The notes: generated from the letters alone by a model not told the origin. 64,000 nucleotides of DNA from Metopolophium dirhodum (GCF_019925205.1 NC_083565.1:15156241-15220240), one strand, 5' to 3'; shown: positions 51,936-64,000, counted from the stretch's first letter. A program made the numbers and translations.

Positions 51936-54900
51936 CACCCTAGTTTAATGTAAAGTACTATAAACATTTTAATTACTGAGAGACTACTCGTTTGAACTAC
52001 GAATTACACACATCAAAATTTAGAAAAAAATTATGCACTAAACAATTTGCAGTAAAAATGTGCGAGGGACGTTTGAAAAACAGAAATTTGCATAGTAACA
52101 GGAGATCACTCCTTGACTAAAAATCTCAAGAATTTGAAAATATTATAGTCTTTAAATATATTTAAAAAATCTAAATATTTAAATTTGAATAAATTCGTTA
52201 TTAGAGAAAAAACATACCTATATTCGGGCTATACTACATATTATTATACTACTATTGTATATAGATCGAATAATTTGTCCGTCGAATAAAATTGACTGAG
52301 TCGAAGGTAAGCATTGTTGAAATTCCTAATCATATTATTGGACGAGAGATAGAACACAAATTACATAATAGGTATACAGGTACTAATATAGAGGAGCACC
52401 AGCTATAGTAATATTGCTATTTTATTATAACAGGTAGGTGTATAATATTATAAGGTTATTACAGCTGTATAATATTTCACTATTTATTTTTGGCATCGAA
52501 CTGTCCTACGTGTTAACATACCTATGAATAACGATCGATAAAAAAAAATCGTTTTTATTCTCAATGCTTGTCTTTCTATCTCCGCGATACGTACATAGCA
52601 GTGCATGATGTATAGGTGTGGTTTGTTCTCGAAAACGGTGGTGGGGCGACGGTCGTCTATTTAAAAAATAAACAACGAGTTATTGGCCCCGGCAGGTCTC
52701 TGCCTACCTTATGTTGTTCTCCGCGACTGCTGCCCGAACACAATATTATAATAATAATTTGGATAAAGGTAATAATAACGATAATAAAAATAATAATAAA
52801 AAACTCGAAACACATACATACATACACGCGTTTATGTATATTATACAATAAAGAGTGTATACATTGTATTTGTGTGTGTATGTGCCTATGTATTTCAAGC
52901 CTCCGGATATTATTATCCATCAATAATTATTATTTGGAGAATGGAATACACTTAATAATAATAAAAAAAAAAAATTACCGTAACGTTATGTCCAATAATA
53001 TTGCTTTTATTTTATTTTTTAATAATACATAATGGCACCAACCGTCATCGTCAGTGCAGTCGAGATGGCCATTTCTGATAATAATATCCGACTGGTATGC
53101 CGCTGAACATTTTATTATATAGTTAGTATATATAGTAGTTATATACGTTTAAAATAGTATATTATTTATATAATATTGTACACATTATAATGTAACAATA
53201 ATAACATTATGGGTACGTCGCCGTGTGCACAGTACTTATTGTTATATGCACAAGTAGCCTGACTGTAGGTAGGTACTTGCAGTGCACTCGCTGTCGTACT
53301 TACCAGAGCCAGTACTCAAAGGGGGAGTACCGGTTATTTTTTAAAAGTATTTTGGCATACTCCTGCTGCTTCTAATTGTTAAACAATACAAAAAAATGTA
53401 AATCTTAGCAAATTTATATTTTCATATGTTCGTGCCACCCTTCTATTTTCTTCCAGTTTAAAATGCACTGTTGAAAGTCACACATGACTGCAGACTTACC
53501 TGAACGCACTAAAATTGTAAACATCGTTGTAAGAATTTATACAGGTATAGGAGATGTGGCTATAGGAACAACAAAGAAAAAACACCTTATTTTTCATATA
53601 CGTATTGTGCACATTTAATGAATTTTGGCGAACAAGTTTCATTAAAATTACATAAATATATTCGCTTAAAAGTAAAAATTATTGTTAATTAATGTTTTTT
53701 TATTTTTATATATTTTTTTAAATGTACACACACATTGGGCGATATATATATCAATTGTAGTTAAATAAATAATATAGCCTAGTCGATGATAATATAATAT
53801 AATGATATTATAGAACTATGTAATCGTATATAATATTTATAATAATAATTTACAGAAAAAAAGAAATACATAATAATAATATATAATATACTGCATTATT
53901 GTGTATATATATATATATATTATATTATACTGGCTAAGTCGTTATTAGTATATTATAATGATTTTTTTTTAAGTTTTAATTTTTTCCTCTTTGGTTTTAT
54001 CTACAACCGTAATACACGTAATAATAATAATAATAATTATAATTATAATAATATGTATACACATAATATTATAATATAATATATGTATATAAATTATTTA
54101 ATATCATAAAAAGTAATTAATAAATTAATAAAATTACGCCGATACACAATATATATATATATATATTATATATTAAAATTATTATACTTCTATACAAAAT
54201 GCAAAAACACGAGTGGGTGTCTCTCACACGACATTATACAATACATAATATTATAATGTATATCGTGTTTTATATATTGACAGTACTGTAACTTTAAATA
54301 TCGATACAAATAATTAGGCGGTACGTAATACATTATAAATATACACAGTATTATCATGACGTATGGTCATGAGAAATTTTCGTTTTTATGATAATTAAAC
54401 AAAAGAAGTCGAAAAAAAAATATGATGCCAAAAGAAGGAACTACTTATAATTATATTATATATATACAATTTTTGGACGTATAACCGTGTTATAATGTAA
54501 TAATATTTTCTTTCTCCTTTTTCATTTTTCCGGGTGGGGAGACACGAGACATTCACATTAATTAAAGTTAATATTATATATAATTTATTTACCAAACGAC
54601 ACATCACGCTTGATTCGTAGACATTTATACAGTATTTATAATTACAATGTTTTTTTTTATTTTGTTTTCTAAAAATCAGTCGGTAAATTGTATTTAGTTA
54701 TAATAATATAAAATCAATAAATAATATCAATATATATCATTGCGTATAATGTACAGTAATCGTGTACAGACTCGTCGGGTCCGCGTCAGTGACGAATTTT
54801 CCCGCGGAGTTCGTGCAACTCATTACATATAATATTATAATAATAATATATAATACAATACCTATGTCATTTTCACGTCATGATTTTTGAGATCGCATGA

Positions 54901-55308
54901 TATTACAAACACTATTTTCGTATCGGCAATGGTACCTAAATACAATACGCACAATACGTTTGTTGATCGTCGCGAAACACTATATAACGATACATCTAAA
55001 TAATATTTTAATAGTTAATATTACTATAATAATAATAATAATAATAATATATGATACATACATGTATTATATGCGATGCATTTAAACTGCACGCGTAAAA
55101 GCCCATAATAAAGTCACATACGTAAATACATACAAAAAAAAAAAACAGAAAAAAAATGCTGACGTAATAATAATATTATTATATATATGTAGGTATAATA
55201 ATAATATAATATATATGATACAAAACGAGAAAATCTTCACTAATATTGTTTATTAAGTACAATTCAAATTTTATTTAAAATTTTTAAACTACGTCCCGCA
55301 TAATTCTA
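51936..55308. other. AT-rich tract, possibly 3' UTR of the minus-strand gene in part
   Basis: From 53.6 to 55.3 kb the sequence is almost wholly A/T. If the exon at 55309-55364 is terminal, this tract is downstream of its AATAAA signals and may include alternative 3' UTR. A lone GC-rich patch at 54760-54825 is open on both strands (minus NELHELRGKIRH then TGA). Confidence 0.4.
53034..53106 (+). other. Short frame with a possible start and donor
   Basis: ATGGCACCAACCGTCATCGTC opens a 24-codon frame, MAPTVIVSAVEM then AISDNNIRLVCR, ending in TGA with an internal CTG|GTATGC donor option. The composition is unlike the flanks. There is no second exon to test it. Confidence 0.2.
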
Positions 55309-55364
55309 TTATGTTGCAGTGCTGAACAATACGGAATTATTGAAAAATTTTGCAGCTCTGTTGT
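55309..55364 (-). CDS. Candidate terminal exon of the glutamine-rich gene
   Basis: On the minus strand, a strong pyrimidine tract (TTTATTTTTTTGTTTTCAG) precedes 55364. In the phase required by the exon at 56495-56608, the join gives KSPVPD, then NRAAKFFNNSVLFSTAT and TAA at 55311-55309. AATAAA signals follow at 55275-55270 and near 55250. The intron would be 1130 bp. Caution: another frame is open further, ending MRDVV at a later TAA, and the plus strand also has an acceptor here, so linkage rests on phase and signals only. Confidence 0.42.
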
Positions 55365-55972
55365 CTGAAAACAAAAAAATAAATAATAATATAAAATCCA
55401 TTCGTATATTAATGCATAGTAATATTATTATGTTGTTGTATTCACTTCGAATTAGGATCGACGTCGACGCGACGGCATTACATATTATTATTATACGCGC
55501 GCGTACAAGGGAAATTTCCTACGATATTACCCACCCACTCACCCAACCCACCCACACTCGCGCACACCATACAACAAGGCCTGTGCGTGTGTGTACGTGC
55601 GAGTTTATATATATTTTAATATGGTACGACTCGATTGCTGTCGGAAACAGAAGGAAACTCGCCTTTCTCCGGGGTCGCGCGCGGCGGCGTTTCCCCGGAG
55701 CTTTATGATTGATTGTTTTCCGAGCAAAATATTATATAGTTGCTCGACACACGACTGCAGTATAGTTGTACACACGTATAATATACACGTGGTTTTACGA
55801 GAACGGCGCAGAAAGGGTGGCGATCGCTCGCCGTCTTCGGTAGTGGCGGGGGCTGGTGGTGGAGGTAGTGGTGGGTGGGTGGGTGCGAGGGTGAAGGGAC
55901 AGTCGTGGAAAATTGATATTCAACACGCCGCCGCCGACGCGTGTACCAACGTTATTAAAGTGACGGCGGATA

Positions 55973-55999
55973 TCGTCGTCGTCGTCGTCGTCGTCGTCA
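55973..55999. repeat. (GTC)n tract
   Basis: Nine GTC units; it produces the artificial poly-Val and poly-Asp frames here. Confidence 0.9.
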
Positions 56000-56494
56000 T
56001 CCAACTTTCATTATTATAATATAAGAAAAACTGGTAAAGTGGGCGGTCTGTGGGGGTGAAACAAAAACGGAAAGTTTCGAAATTAGAAAACAACATTATT
56101 ACTGTACCTATAATATAGTAAAATACATATACATATATATATATATATATAGGTATATATGACCAATAACGCGTTACCGAAGGGTGCGCGCTGCTCCCGC
56201 ACCGCGTACTTCCGGCAATTAAAAACCTAAGAGATTATTTAAAATCGATAGGTAAGAATATTAAATTATACATTTTTGAAATAAACGGATATTTTTTTCG
56301 CAAAATGTTTTATTTGAATTTTCCACCATCCAACCCTGCGATGCCTTCCCGCTATTATATTATATTTTGTTATACAGGTAAAATTATACACTGGAACACT
56401 GCACTCGGGTGACTCATCGAACGTCGCGTCATAAATTAATAATATCAGCGTAGATGATATTATAATGACGTTATAGCAAATATTCAAAACGTAC

Positions 56495-56608
56495 CTGGAA
56501 CGGGTGATTTGATGTCTCTGTCCGAGTGTTGGCTCTGTTGTTGATTCTGTTGGGCAGACTGTTGCTGCCTGGCTTTCCGTTCCAGATCGAGCTCCTGCGC
56601 AAACGTTT
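56495..56608 (-). CDS. Glutamine-rich internal exon of an unidentified protein
   Basis: The minus strand reads a TTATTCGCAG acceptor, 114 bases, then CCAG|GTACGT. The phase-1 frame is open and protein-like: TFAQELDLERKARQQQ, then QQNQQQSQHSDRD, then IKSPVP. It is a charged helix leading into a Gln-rich, low-complexity segment and an IKSPVP end that could be a proline-directed phosphorylation site. The exon is symmetric (phase 1-1, 38 codons), the form expected of a skippable cassette exon. The GC content and codon order stand out from the flanking ATAATA introns. Gln-rich linkers of this kind are common in insect transcription regulators and RNA-binding proteins, but I do not recognise the gene. 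Upstream exons must lie at higher coordinates; none was convincingly found. Confidence 0.7.
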
Positions 56609-59582
56609 CTGCGAATAATAATAATAATAAAAATAAAAATAAATGGTAAAAAATTCTCGTTGTGTTCTATATTATTATGTATATTTTCCCTTTATTGCTG
56701 CGTGTGCGTGCGGCGGCGGCGAGGGCTGTTGTTGGCTAATCGAATAGCCGCGTGAGGCAAATGTCATTGTCGGCGGCGGCAAAAAGGGCGAACCGTGGAG
56801 GAGGGGGGGCGCGGACGGGTATGGGGTGAGGGGCGCGAGAAGTGCTTATACACAATATATACACGGGCAAGGAGAGAGGCGCCTCCGGGCGTATCGTCTT
56901 ATGCAAAACGCATCTATGCATTTATAATACGTTTCATAATGCGAATTTGCCCGGAAAACGTTTATAATATATTCGCCGCGCGCATAAATCGGATCTTCCT
57001 CGGCGTGCGATCCCGTCGCCCTCACTCTCTCCGGAGGCCTTTTTTTTCCACCCCGACCTTGCGACGGTCCCATTAACCCGTGTATAAAATATATAGCGTG
57101 TAGCGTATAATATGTGCATGCAGCATACATATATATATATATTGTGCGTTTATTATTGTTATTGCCTTTTACTGTGCCGAGTTCTTCAACGCAGCGTATA
57201 CTATTTATGCATATGTATATACACTATAGCGCGCAATCAAAACCACCCCGGGGCGGAATTGTTCGAGAGGAGCGGGTATAGTGTAGTCGTGAATTATATT
57301 ATTGCCCCGAATCATCCGAAATCACGCGCGAAGTACAGTGAAAACACTATATCATCGCATATTATAGGTACAATAATAATAGCAACCATAATATTATATC
57401 GTATATTATTTTAGCAGGACGTCGCCGAGAGGGAGGAAAACCTCTCGTTTTCTCGACGTCTGCCGATCGCCCGCGCGCCACTAATTATTATTACTTGTAC
57501 GATTCTATACACTGCAGCACCGATCGCGGTGCATATTATAATATTATAACGGTCGTGTTAATTACAAGTGTACATTATATAGGTACCTACACGCAATGAC
57601 GGGCTATAGGTATGACACTGCAGATATCAACGTTAACACGTGCATATTATATATATATATATATTATAGTATAGTAATCTGAGCTTAATAAATGCGCGCA
57701 GAGAGGGTGGTTACACACACGAACATTCGTCAAATTAGAGAAACCGACCGCCGAACGAGTATACAACCGGAAAATTAATATCTCGGCGGCGGTATAATCC
57801 TATTTCGTTGACTTGTAATTACGCGCGCGCCCCGAAATGTTTGCGTATATATGTAGAAAGACAGTGCTGAGATACACATCATCGTGCTTATTATTATTTC
57901 CACCGCGGTCAACCGGATCATTTTACCTATATATAATATATTATACTATTATAAAGGCGCGGAGGCGGGTAAATAATAAAGGGTTCGCCGTCGGTCTTAT
58001 GTACGCGTGGCGAGGTGGTGGTTGTGGTGGTGGTGGTGGTGGTGGTGGTGGTGGTATAGTATTGGCTTCGGAAAACTTGAAAACAAAGAAAACCATCCCC
58101 CGGACGGACGGACGGACGTCGTGATATTACGAGTGGGCAGCGCGGCGGCGGGCACATCCTCCCAAGTTTTCGCTTTAATTATGGATCACTGCCATACCAC
58201 ATGCATGTTATTATATATGTATATATATATTTGTGCAGCGTTGTTTTAAGAAAGTTTGACGGACAAAGGTCGTCGTCGCGTGCGTATCTCTTATGTATGT
58301 ACATAATATTATATACTCGCGTTTCTATACATATTAATATTAAATACGCGCGAGCGGTACCGCCGGATGTTAATCCGCTTAGATAATAAGCGAAAGGGTT
58401 AGTATATACTTGTATATATATATCTGATATACATAGCGGTTATGTATTCTATATTTTCTTACATATTATAGACGGTGAGGCACCTTAACCCGAAATTTTA
58501 CCGCCGTCTTCCCGTACCCGTGTACCCGCTGCTACAACTTTGCCACGGTGCTATCCACGCGGTCTTAGCCGACATGTTTCGCGTCCCTGCACCCTGCACC
58601 CTCGGCTCACTTTCTCTCACTACATATACGTTTTTTCACCCGTCGTGACTTTGCCCGATTAACCGCAGATTTGCATATTACACACAGACATACGCGGTTT
58701 TTGACTCCCATTCGCATAGCATTCGTATTATTTTGCGCGCGTCAGGCGATATGCGTGTATTATATTGTTATGCGTATGAAACGAACAAAAAAAAAAACCG
58801 ACGACGACAGCGAAAAACACACTCTCGAAAATATAAGGGGTTCGACCGCGTAATCCGACATTCGGCAAACACGCCGCCGCCGCCGTGTGTTTTAACGCGG
58901 CGGCAACGAGAATTTGAATGAAAATAAAACTTGTTACGCGGCACTCGAAAGTGTGGATCGCACGGTCGGTGGCGGGTCGGAGAGAAGGTTATAGGTGGGT
59001 GGCGAAAGAGAAAAGAGGAAAAACAGGGACGCACACGACGAGAAAAAGGGTGCATTTGAATATCCAATAATAAAAAAAATAAACGTTTCCGAAGATGGAT
59101 ATTTTTTTTTCAAAATTACTTTCATTTTTCCCGCGCCCGAACGAACGGTTTCCAATTTTGGAATGTACATATATTATATTATATTATATATTTGAAAATA
59201 GAATATAACAGTTGTGCCTTGTTTCACCCGTCCCGCCGCCGTAACCGTCACACTGCGCAATAGTTTACTTAAAACAACTTCGCTATACCTACAACTTATT
59301 ATATGTATTATATATATTATACGTGTATATATACAAAGAACAAGCATATACATACATAATGTATACTCGCACTAGCAGTACTATATATACATATGTCTAC
59401 ATACCATATACAAATATATATATACGGAGCACCACTCGACGCGCATATAATCTAACCGGCCAAATAAAGATGACCCCTTTTTGTTTCTCTTTTTTTTTTT
59501 GCTATTTTTTTATACATCGTGTACACACGACCGACCCGCAATTTTTTTTAACAACCGAATAATGGGGTTTGTGTTCCACCAG
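56609..59582. other. CpG- and microsatellite-rich intron or regulatory DNA
   Basis: Higher GC and CpG than the rest of the window, with CGG/GGC-rich clusters near 56.7, 57.8 and 58.9 kb. Open frames on both strands are low complexity (Arg/Pro/Gly). No splice-consistent exon was found, although it should hold upstream parts of the gene ending at 55.3 kb if that gene is real. Confidence 0.5.
58014..58055. repeat. (GGT)n tract
   Basis: About thirteen GGT/GTG units. Its overlapping frames (poly-Gly, poly-Trp, poly-Thr) are artefacts. Confidence 0.9.
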
Positions 59583-59750
59583 GTATATGATGATAAATCG
59601 TCGCGTTCATCGGACAGCTTAAATCCGAGCGATATACTCTTCCGGGCGTTAACGAATCAAAAAAAATTGCAAATACAACGCATGTCTACATCTGCAACAG
59701 CAGCAGCAGCGTTTGCCGCGTGCGTGGAAAAAATTAAACCCGCAAATTAA
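59583..59750 (+). CDS. Candidate terminal exon, plus strand, unknown protein
   Basis: A long T-rich tract (59480-59548), a TTTTAAC branch-like sequence and TTCCACCAG precede 59583. From there a phase-0 frame of 55 codons runs to TAA at 59748-59750: VYDDKSSRSSDSLNPSDILF, then RALTNQKKLQIQRM, then an Ala-rich helix and CVEKIKPAN. The composition (acidic Ser-rich linker, then a basic/Ala helix) resembles the C-terminal tails of many insect DNA-binding proteins such as MADF/BESS types, but no family is established. AATAAA lies at 59844-59849, and an A-rich tract at 59805-59817 could reflect a retroposed copy. It is opposite in strand to the 55.3-56.6 kb exons. No upstream exon was identified. Confidence 0.45.
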   Translation, partial: VYDDKSSRSSDSLNPSDILFRALTNQKKLQIQRMSTSATAAAAFAACVEKIKPAN

Positions 59751-60086
59751 AAACGCACGGTCCAATAACTAATTCAATTATACTTTAATGAGCTTTTCGA
59801 AAAACAAAAAAAAAAAATGTTAATATAATAACGTAACGAAAAAAATAAAATACCAGATACTGTCGAAAAACTACGCTCGCGTTTATGTACAATATATTAT
59901 GATGTTGCAGGGCAATATATACCTACCTGTAAAATAATAATAATAATAATGTATATAATATGTATATGGACTCGGTTTCCCCCCCGCCCCGCTGCCGGAG
60001 CACTGAGCGTTAAGATATATCGTGTGTGGGAACTGCAACACTGTCCGGCGCAATTGACCGGTTAATAGTTTTTTCCCATCGGCGAG

Positions 60087-60088
<2 letters not shown>

Positions 60089-60135
<47 letters not shown>
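60089..60135. repeat. (AC)n microsatellite, longest in the window
   Basis: About 23 uninterrupted AC units. Confidence 0.97.
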
Positions 60136-60136
<1 letters not shown>

Positions 60137-62850
60137 TTGAAATCGATTACAATACAAAAAAAATAATAATAATATTCTATATATCGTGCGCACGATTCGT
60201 TTGACGCGAGTTTTTCGACAATAACGCACACGAGTATGATGTGTGTGTGTGGACAATGCGCCCGACGATTGCCATCAGCAGACGACATGTACACATCGAT
60301 ATAATATTATTATTATTATTATTATAGTTATCGTCGGGGCCGTATAACGATTGTCCACCTGGAAAATTCACTATAATAATAATGATATATTGCGTGTCGA
60401 ATTTCCGCGTCGATTTTCCTCGACTATATACTATTCGGTGCCTATATGGTCGACTGTGGTATGTAGGCACACATACAACACACAAGCACACGTCAAACAT
60501 TTATATGTTGTTATTATTATTATTATTATTATTATACACAGTGGTATAGAATTCTATCAATAGTCGTCCGAGTCGCCGTTGTCCTATAGTCGTCGTCGCG
60601 TTATATATTTTTATCATTATTCGTTGTTGTTGCTGTTATTATTATTATATTTGTACGCAATCTGAAGCAGATTTAAATTCGTAACGCGTGTAACTGTAAA
60701 ACGAACGTCGTCCGAATACCGAAAACGCGCGTTTGTGCACACACATATTATTATTATAATACCGGTATAGGTATGAGGCACGGGTACAATACGTGTAATA
60801 TTATTTATGTGCGAGTAATGCGTATTATATTATTGTTACTATTATTATTATTGTTATGGCGCAGACCCGATTTCACACGACCACAATATGTCTACAAGAT
60901 AATAATAATATTATTACGAGCCGCGGCCGTCACCGGTGACATTACACTGCAATAGTAATAATAATAATATGCTGCCGTGGATCAAAGTATTTTGAAGTTA
61001 TTTTTTTTTTACCTCGGAATACCAATTCCGAAATTCATAGTACAAAGTGTACCTATAGGTATAATAATAAAACAGCGCACATTCTCGAATATACTTCCGA
61101 AAGACTTGGACAAACTTTGTGGTGCGCTCGGTTTTTTATTATTATTTTTTATTTAATATTTCCAGCGAAGGTTTCTCCGCGAGGAAACTATAACATACCG
61201 AAGGGTTATAGGATTGATACACCCAAAGTATGTTTTTATTGATATAATCGTATATTACTATTATATTATTATGTTACGTCGCACGAGTAGGACGACGAGG
61301 AATTCTAGCGATTCTATGTGTTCCCATATAAAAGCGATTTGACAAAACTACGATTTTGAAATTACAACGTCGTATAACGTCGTTGGTGGTTTGGATTTTA
61401 CGGCTCACCGGCAATGTTTAGGATTTCATGTCGCTCTATAACGATTACGCGCTGCAAATCGCGTTGTCTCGAATCTTGAAAATATTATAAATATTATAAA
61501 TTCGCCCTCAGCGAAGAGTGAAAACATATAAAGACAAAAGACGGCACATATTATGATTATAAACATCAACTCAACAGTGTTCGAAATTGGATTTTTATGT
61601 GCGCTCTACCACGCCGTTTCAATATCATTTTCATTAGGAAACGGCTTTGTGCGTATTGTGCGTAAGTACACTGCTACAGCAGTATAAATCTCGTTTTTCC
61701 ATACACCGCGTTGTACGCAGCAGCAGCAGTTCATGTGTCAAGACGAAATTAAATTGTAATTCGGTGCCGAGAAAATTGCCGTAATAACGCCCGGGGCGGA
61801 GGAATATTAAATCGACGGCGGAGAGTCGGCACAAAAATATACGCCCGCGGGGTAGGGGGCGCGGAGATATCATGTAAAAAAAAAAAATAAAAATAAAATA
61901 ATCGCTTCTTGCCAAAACGGCTCAACCGTGAAATTGAATAAATAACGTGAGCTTTTTTTTCCCCCACCGCCGCCGTCGTCTCCCGCGACCTTTTGTCACG
62001 ATGTGTTTAAAAAAAGATTATCTTTTCTGTCCTTCTTTCCGCGACACCCCGCCGCCCTTCGGCGTTATTTCTTTTTATTCGCCTTTGCCACTTAAGCGGA
62101 TTTCGTGTCAGCGGAGTTTTCCGAGTACAAACGCAAAAACAACAAGCGCAGAAAGTCTTTGAAAACCGTATACACATATTATAATAATAATAATAAATAC
62201 ACATTACATATTATACATGTAGGTATATAGTAGTGCTTCGCTGCACCGCCTCCGCGCGTAAGTACCTATACCTAGGTATACGGATGGCTGCAGTATAGAA
62301 TAATATTATAAATATGTTGGCACGCGAGCGCAGGCGACGACTATACGGTGGCGACGAATACGGCAAAATATTAGAATATTATTATAATTATAATAATAAT
62401 AATATATTATTAGGTATGTTGCAATAATAATAATAATAATATCCTCGGCGGACCGATTTTCTGGGTAATCGCAAACGAGAGCAGTTTTATACGCTTTACG
62501 CGCTATATACGATTTCGTTTATATTTTAGTAGGGTCGTCGTATTATTTTTAGTCGTATTTTTTATTACTCTCGGCGCGCCGTGCACAACTAGCCGCCACC
62601 CCTTGTTTTATTTACATTTGCGTTTTTTTTTTTTTTTGCTCCTTCATTTTACACGTCCGGAAAACGATTGTTTGCGAGCGTCAGTGTCGAGTGTGTATAT
62701 GTGTGTACATACAACTTCCCGGTGCTGCACGATGTCAGGTCCCGTTCGGTTTAAAAAATGCATAGTTTTCCGGTTAATTCGCAGTGAATGCTCGATTTTA
62801 CGAGTGCTCCAAAAGGGTTTACACAACGCACTATACATACATATATATAA

Positions 62851-62871
62851 TGTGTGTGTGTGTGTGTGTGT
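62851..62871. repeat. (GT)n microsatellite followed by GTC/CGC trinucleotides
   Basis: Ten GT units, then GTCGTCGTC and CGTCGTCGCCGCCGC to about 62930. Confidence 0.9.
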
Positions 62872-63583
62872 GGGTGTGCGGGTGTGTGGGTGTCGTCGTC
62901 GTCACTGTCGTCATCGTCGTCGCCGCCGCAGACGTCGAGAGATGGGGCGGAAAATAAATAAAAATAAAAAGACCCGTGGAATAATATACGCGCTGCAGCT
63001 ATATTATATGTTATTATTATTATGTACATATACTACTCCGGGGCAAGCTCCGGGGCTGGAGGGTGGTAAAGGGTCAATTGCGGCGGCGGCACATAACGTT
63101 TGCACGGCTGAGGGTTAACCTCGGTGTTTATTGCAAATGGAATTTCTGAGCAGCGGCGCGGGGCGGACGTCATACGCACACGAGTGTATGAAGTTCTCAT
63201 TACAAACCGACACACTCGCATAACGGCAGTTTCGAATAATACGCTGCTATATAGGTGTATTATATTCGTGTATAACAAACTACCACCCCTCGTCCGGGGA
63301 ACACGCAAGCACACACACACATACACACACGCGATTCATGAATACGTAACTATATAGTGAGAGATGCGAATTTAAAAATAAAAGAAAATCTCCGACTAAT
63401 CACTGTTTATGTTTGCTCTACGCCAGGGACAATTTTCCCGCGCGTCGCAAAATATTGGCGTTCTACACACATAACACTCCCCCGTATACATTTCGTATTA
63501 TTTAAATATATATTTATATGGCTATAGGGGCCACTGCGCCAGGTACGCATGCAAGCGCGCGTAAACATTATTACGAATGCAAT

Positions 63584-63958
63584 CAGTGGCGGCAGCAGGT
63601 TTTTAAGCATTCGTTTCGTGGGCAAAATAGCTTGTGGGTATAATAACTAGGTATGCCTAAATATATATATTTTTTAAAGTCATTTTATTTTGTTTGAAGA
63701 TAAAAACTATATAGTAGGCCAAAATATTTTGTACTTTATAGCTATGTAAAAATTATTTCATAATAATACTCTGATCGTCTTAATTGATAATTTGATTTGA
63801 AATACATATTTTATAATAATGCGCAGATTATTTGTATTTGTCCAATGGTATATGGGGTCTCTTAAACGTATAGCAATGTGATCATCTGGTGAAATTAATG
63901 GTGTTAAAAATAAAAAATTTCTCTTCGGACACAGCTAAAAGAGTTTACGCCGCCACTG
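63584..63958. mobile_element. Small TIR element (CAGTGGCGGC ... GCCGCCACTG)
   Basis: Perfect 10-bp terminal inverted repeats CAGTGGCGGC (63584-63593) and GCCGCCACTG (63949-63958) enclose 375 bp of AT-rich non-coding DNA. No identical target duplication is visible in the flanks (AATGCAAT against GTCACTAC), so the insertion is either old or the true ends differ slightly. Confidence 0.6.
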
Positions 63959-64000
63959 GTCACTACATTATAATATTATTACACGCGTTTAGATGCTTCA

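Larger units (their letters stand above)
59751..63583. other. CpG- and microsatellite-rich non-coding DNA
   Basis: Repeats dominate: AC at 60.1 kb, ATT at 60.3 and 60.5 kb, GT and CGT at 62.9 kb. A weak minus-strand exon possibility (ATTATACCTATAG then YTLYYEFRNWYSE and GAG|GTAAAA) lies at 61011-61053. The 171-residue frame at 62603-63118 is low complexity. Confidence 0.5.

Noticed and set aside
52616..53032. 138-codon open frame
   Set aside because: Mostly Ile/Asn/Lys from ATAATA repeats; the first 40 codons are GC-richer but lack homology or splice sites.
55591..56019. 142-codon open frame
   Set aside because: Ends in a poly-Val run from a GTC repeat and is Gly/Ser low complexity; GC-rich shadow.
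58007..58249. Poly-Gly, poly-Trp and poly-Thr frames
   Set aside because: All derive from one GGT microsatellite read in different frames.
62603..63118. 171-codon open frame, longest in the window
   Set aside because: It runs through GT and CGT microsatellites (poly Cys-Val, poly-Arg) in a CpG-rich tract, with no domain and no splice context; several other frames are open over the same bases.
1..64000. tRNA, rRNA, snRNA or CRISPR arrays
   Set aside because: I looked for B-box-like GGTTCGANNCC, U6-like leaders and regularly spaced direct repeats and saw none; the regular repeats present are microsatellites or transposon subrepeats.

Overview
The window looks like a piece of an aphid-type insect genome (inference). 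It is strongly AT-rich, has few and short open frames, and is saturated with ATTATAATAT-type low-complexity sequence and the recurring TAGGTACCTA-type motif. It also carries several families of small inverted-repeat elements and a recognisable repeat beginning 'GATTCTGAGCGGAGTGATGAA' near 44.0 kb that I associate with aphids. No prokaryotic features (operons, Shine-Dalgarno sites, CRISPR, IS elements) are present. Almost everything is intron or intergenic DNA, so real genes show up only as short exons bounded by splice signals.

Layout. 0-5.9 kb: no gene recognised. 5.9-9.2 kb, minus strand: the best gene in the window, a four-exon sperm-tail PG-rich-repeat (SHIPPO/STPG) protein whose three introns all join in a consistent phase; a possible further 5' exon lies at 10.4-10.5 kb. 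10.5-30.7 kb: AT-rich non-coding DNA with MITEs (17.6, 20.9, 25.1 and 27.8 kb) and one GC/CpG-rich island (18.2-18.8 kb). 30.7-31.2 kb, minus strand: a long reading frame broken by two in-frame TGA codons, probably a decayed gene and possibly of the takeout/JHBP type. 31-53 kb: transposon-rich DNA. It includes a hAT-like element with an 8-bp target duplication inserted inside an older MITE (34.8-36.1 kb), an 815-bp TIR element (38.9 kb), a hAT-type MITE built from TCTAGATA palindromes (42.7 kb), possible LTR remnants (37.5 and 44.4 kb), an isolated exon candidate (45.3 kb) and a dead Jockey-type LINE (50.7-51.9 kb). 53.6-63.4 kb: richer in GC, CpG and microsatellites. It holds a glutamine-rich symmetric exon (56.5 kb) with a phase-compatible terminal exon (55.3 kb) on the minus strand, and an unrelated-looking terminal exon on the plus strand (59.6 kb). 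63.6-64.0 kb: a final TIR element.

How the parts relate. The minus-strand SHIPPO gene is self-contained. The 55.3-56.6 kb exons look like the 3' end of a long-intron gene, probably a regulatory protein, whose upstream exons were not found; the CpG-rich tract at 56.6-63.4 kb would then be its intron or 5' region. I see no multi-gene system. The most informative items are the spliced SHIPPO gene, the decayed gene at 31 kb, the nested transposons, and a perfect 13-bp inverted repeat at 37.0 kb.
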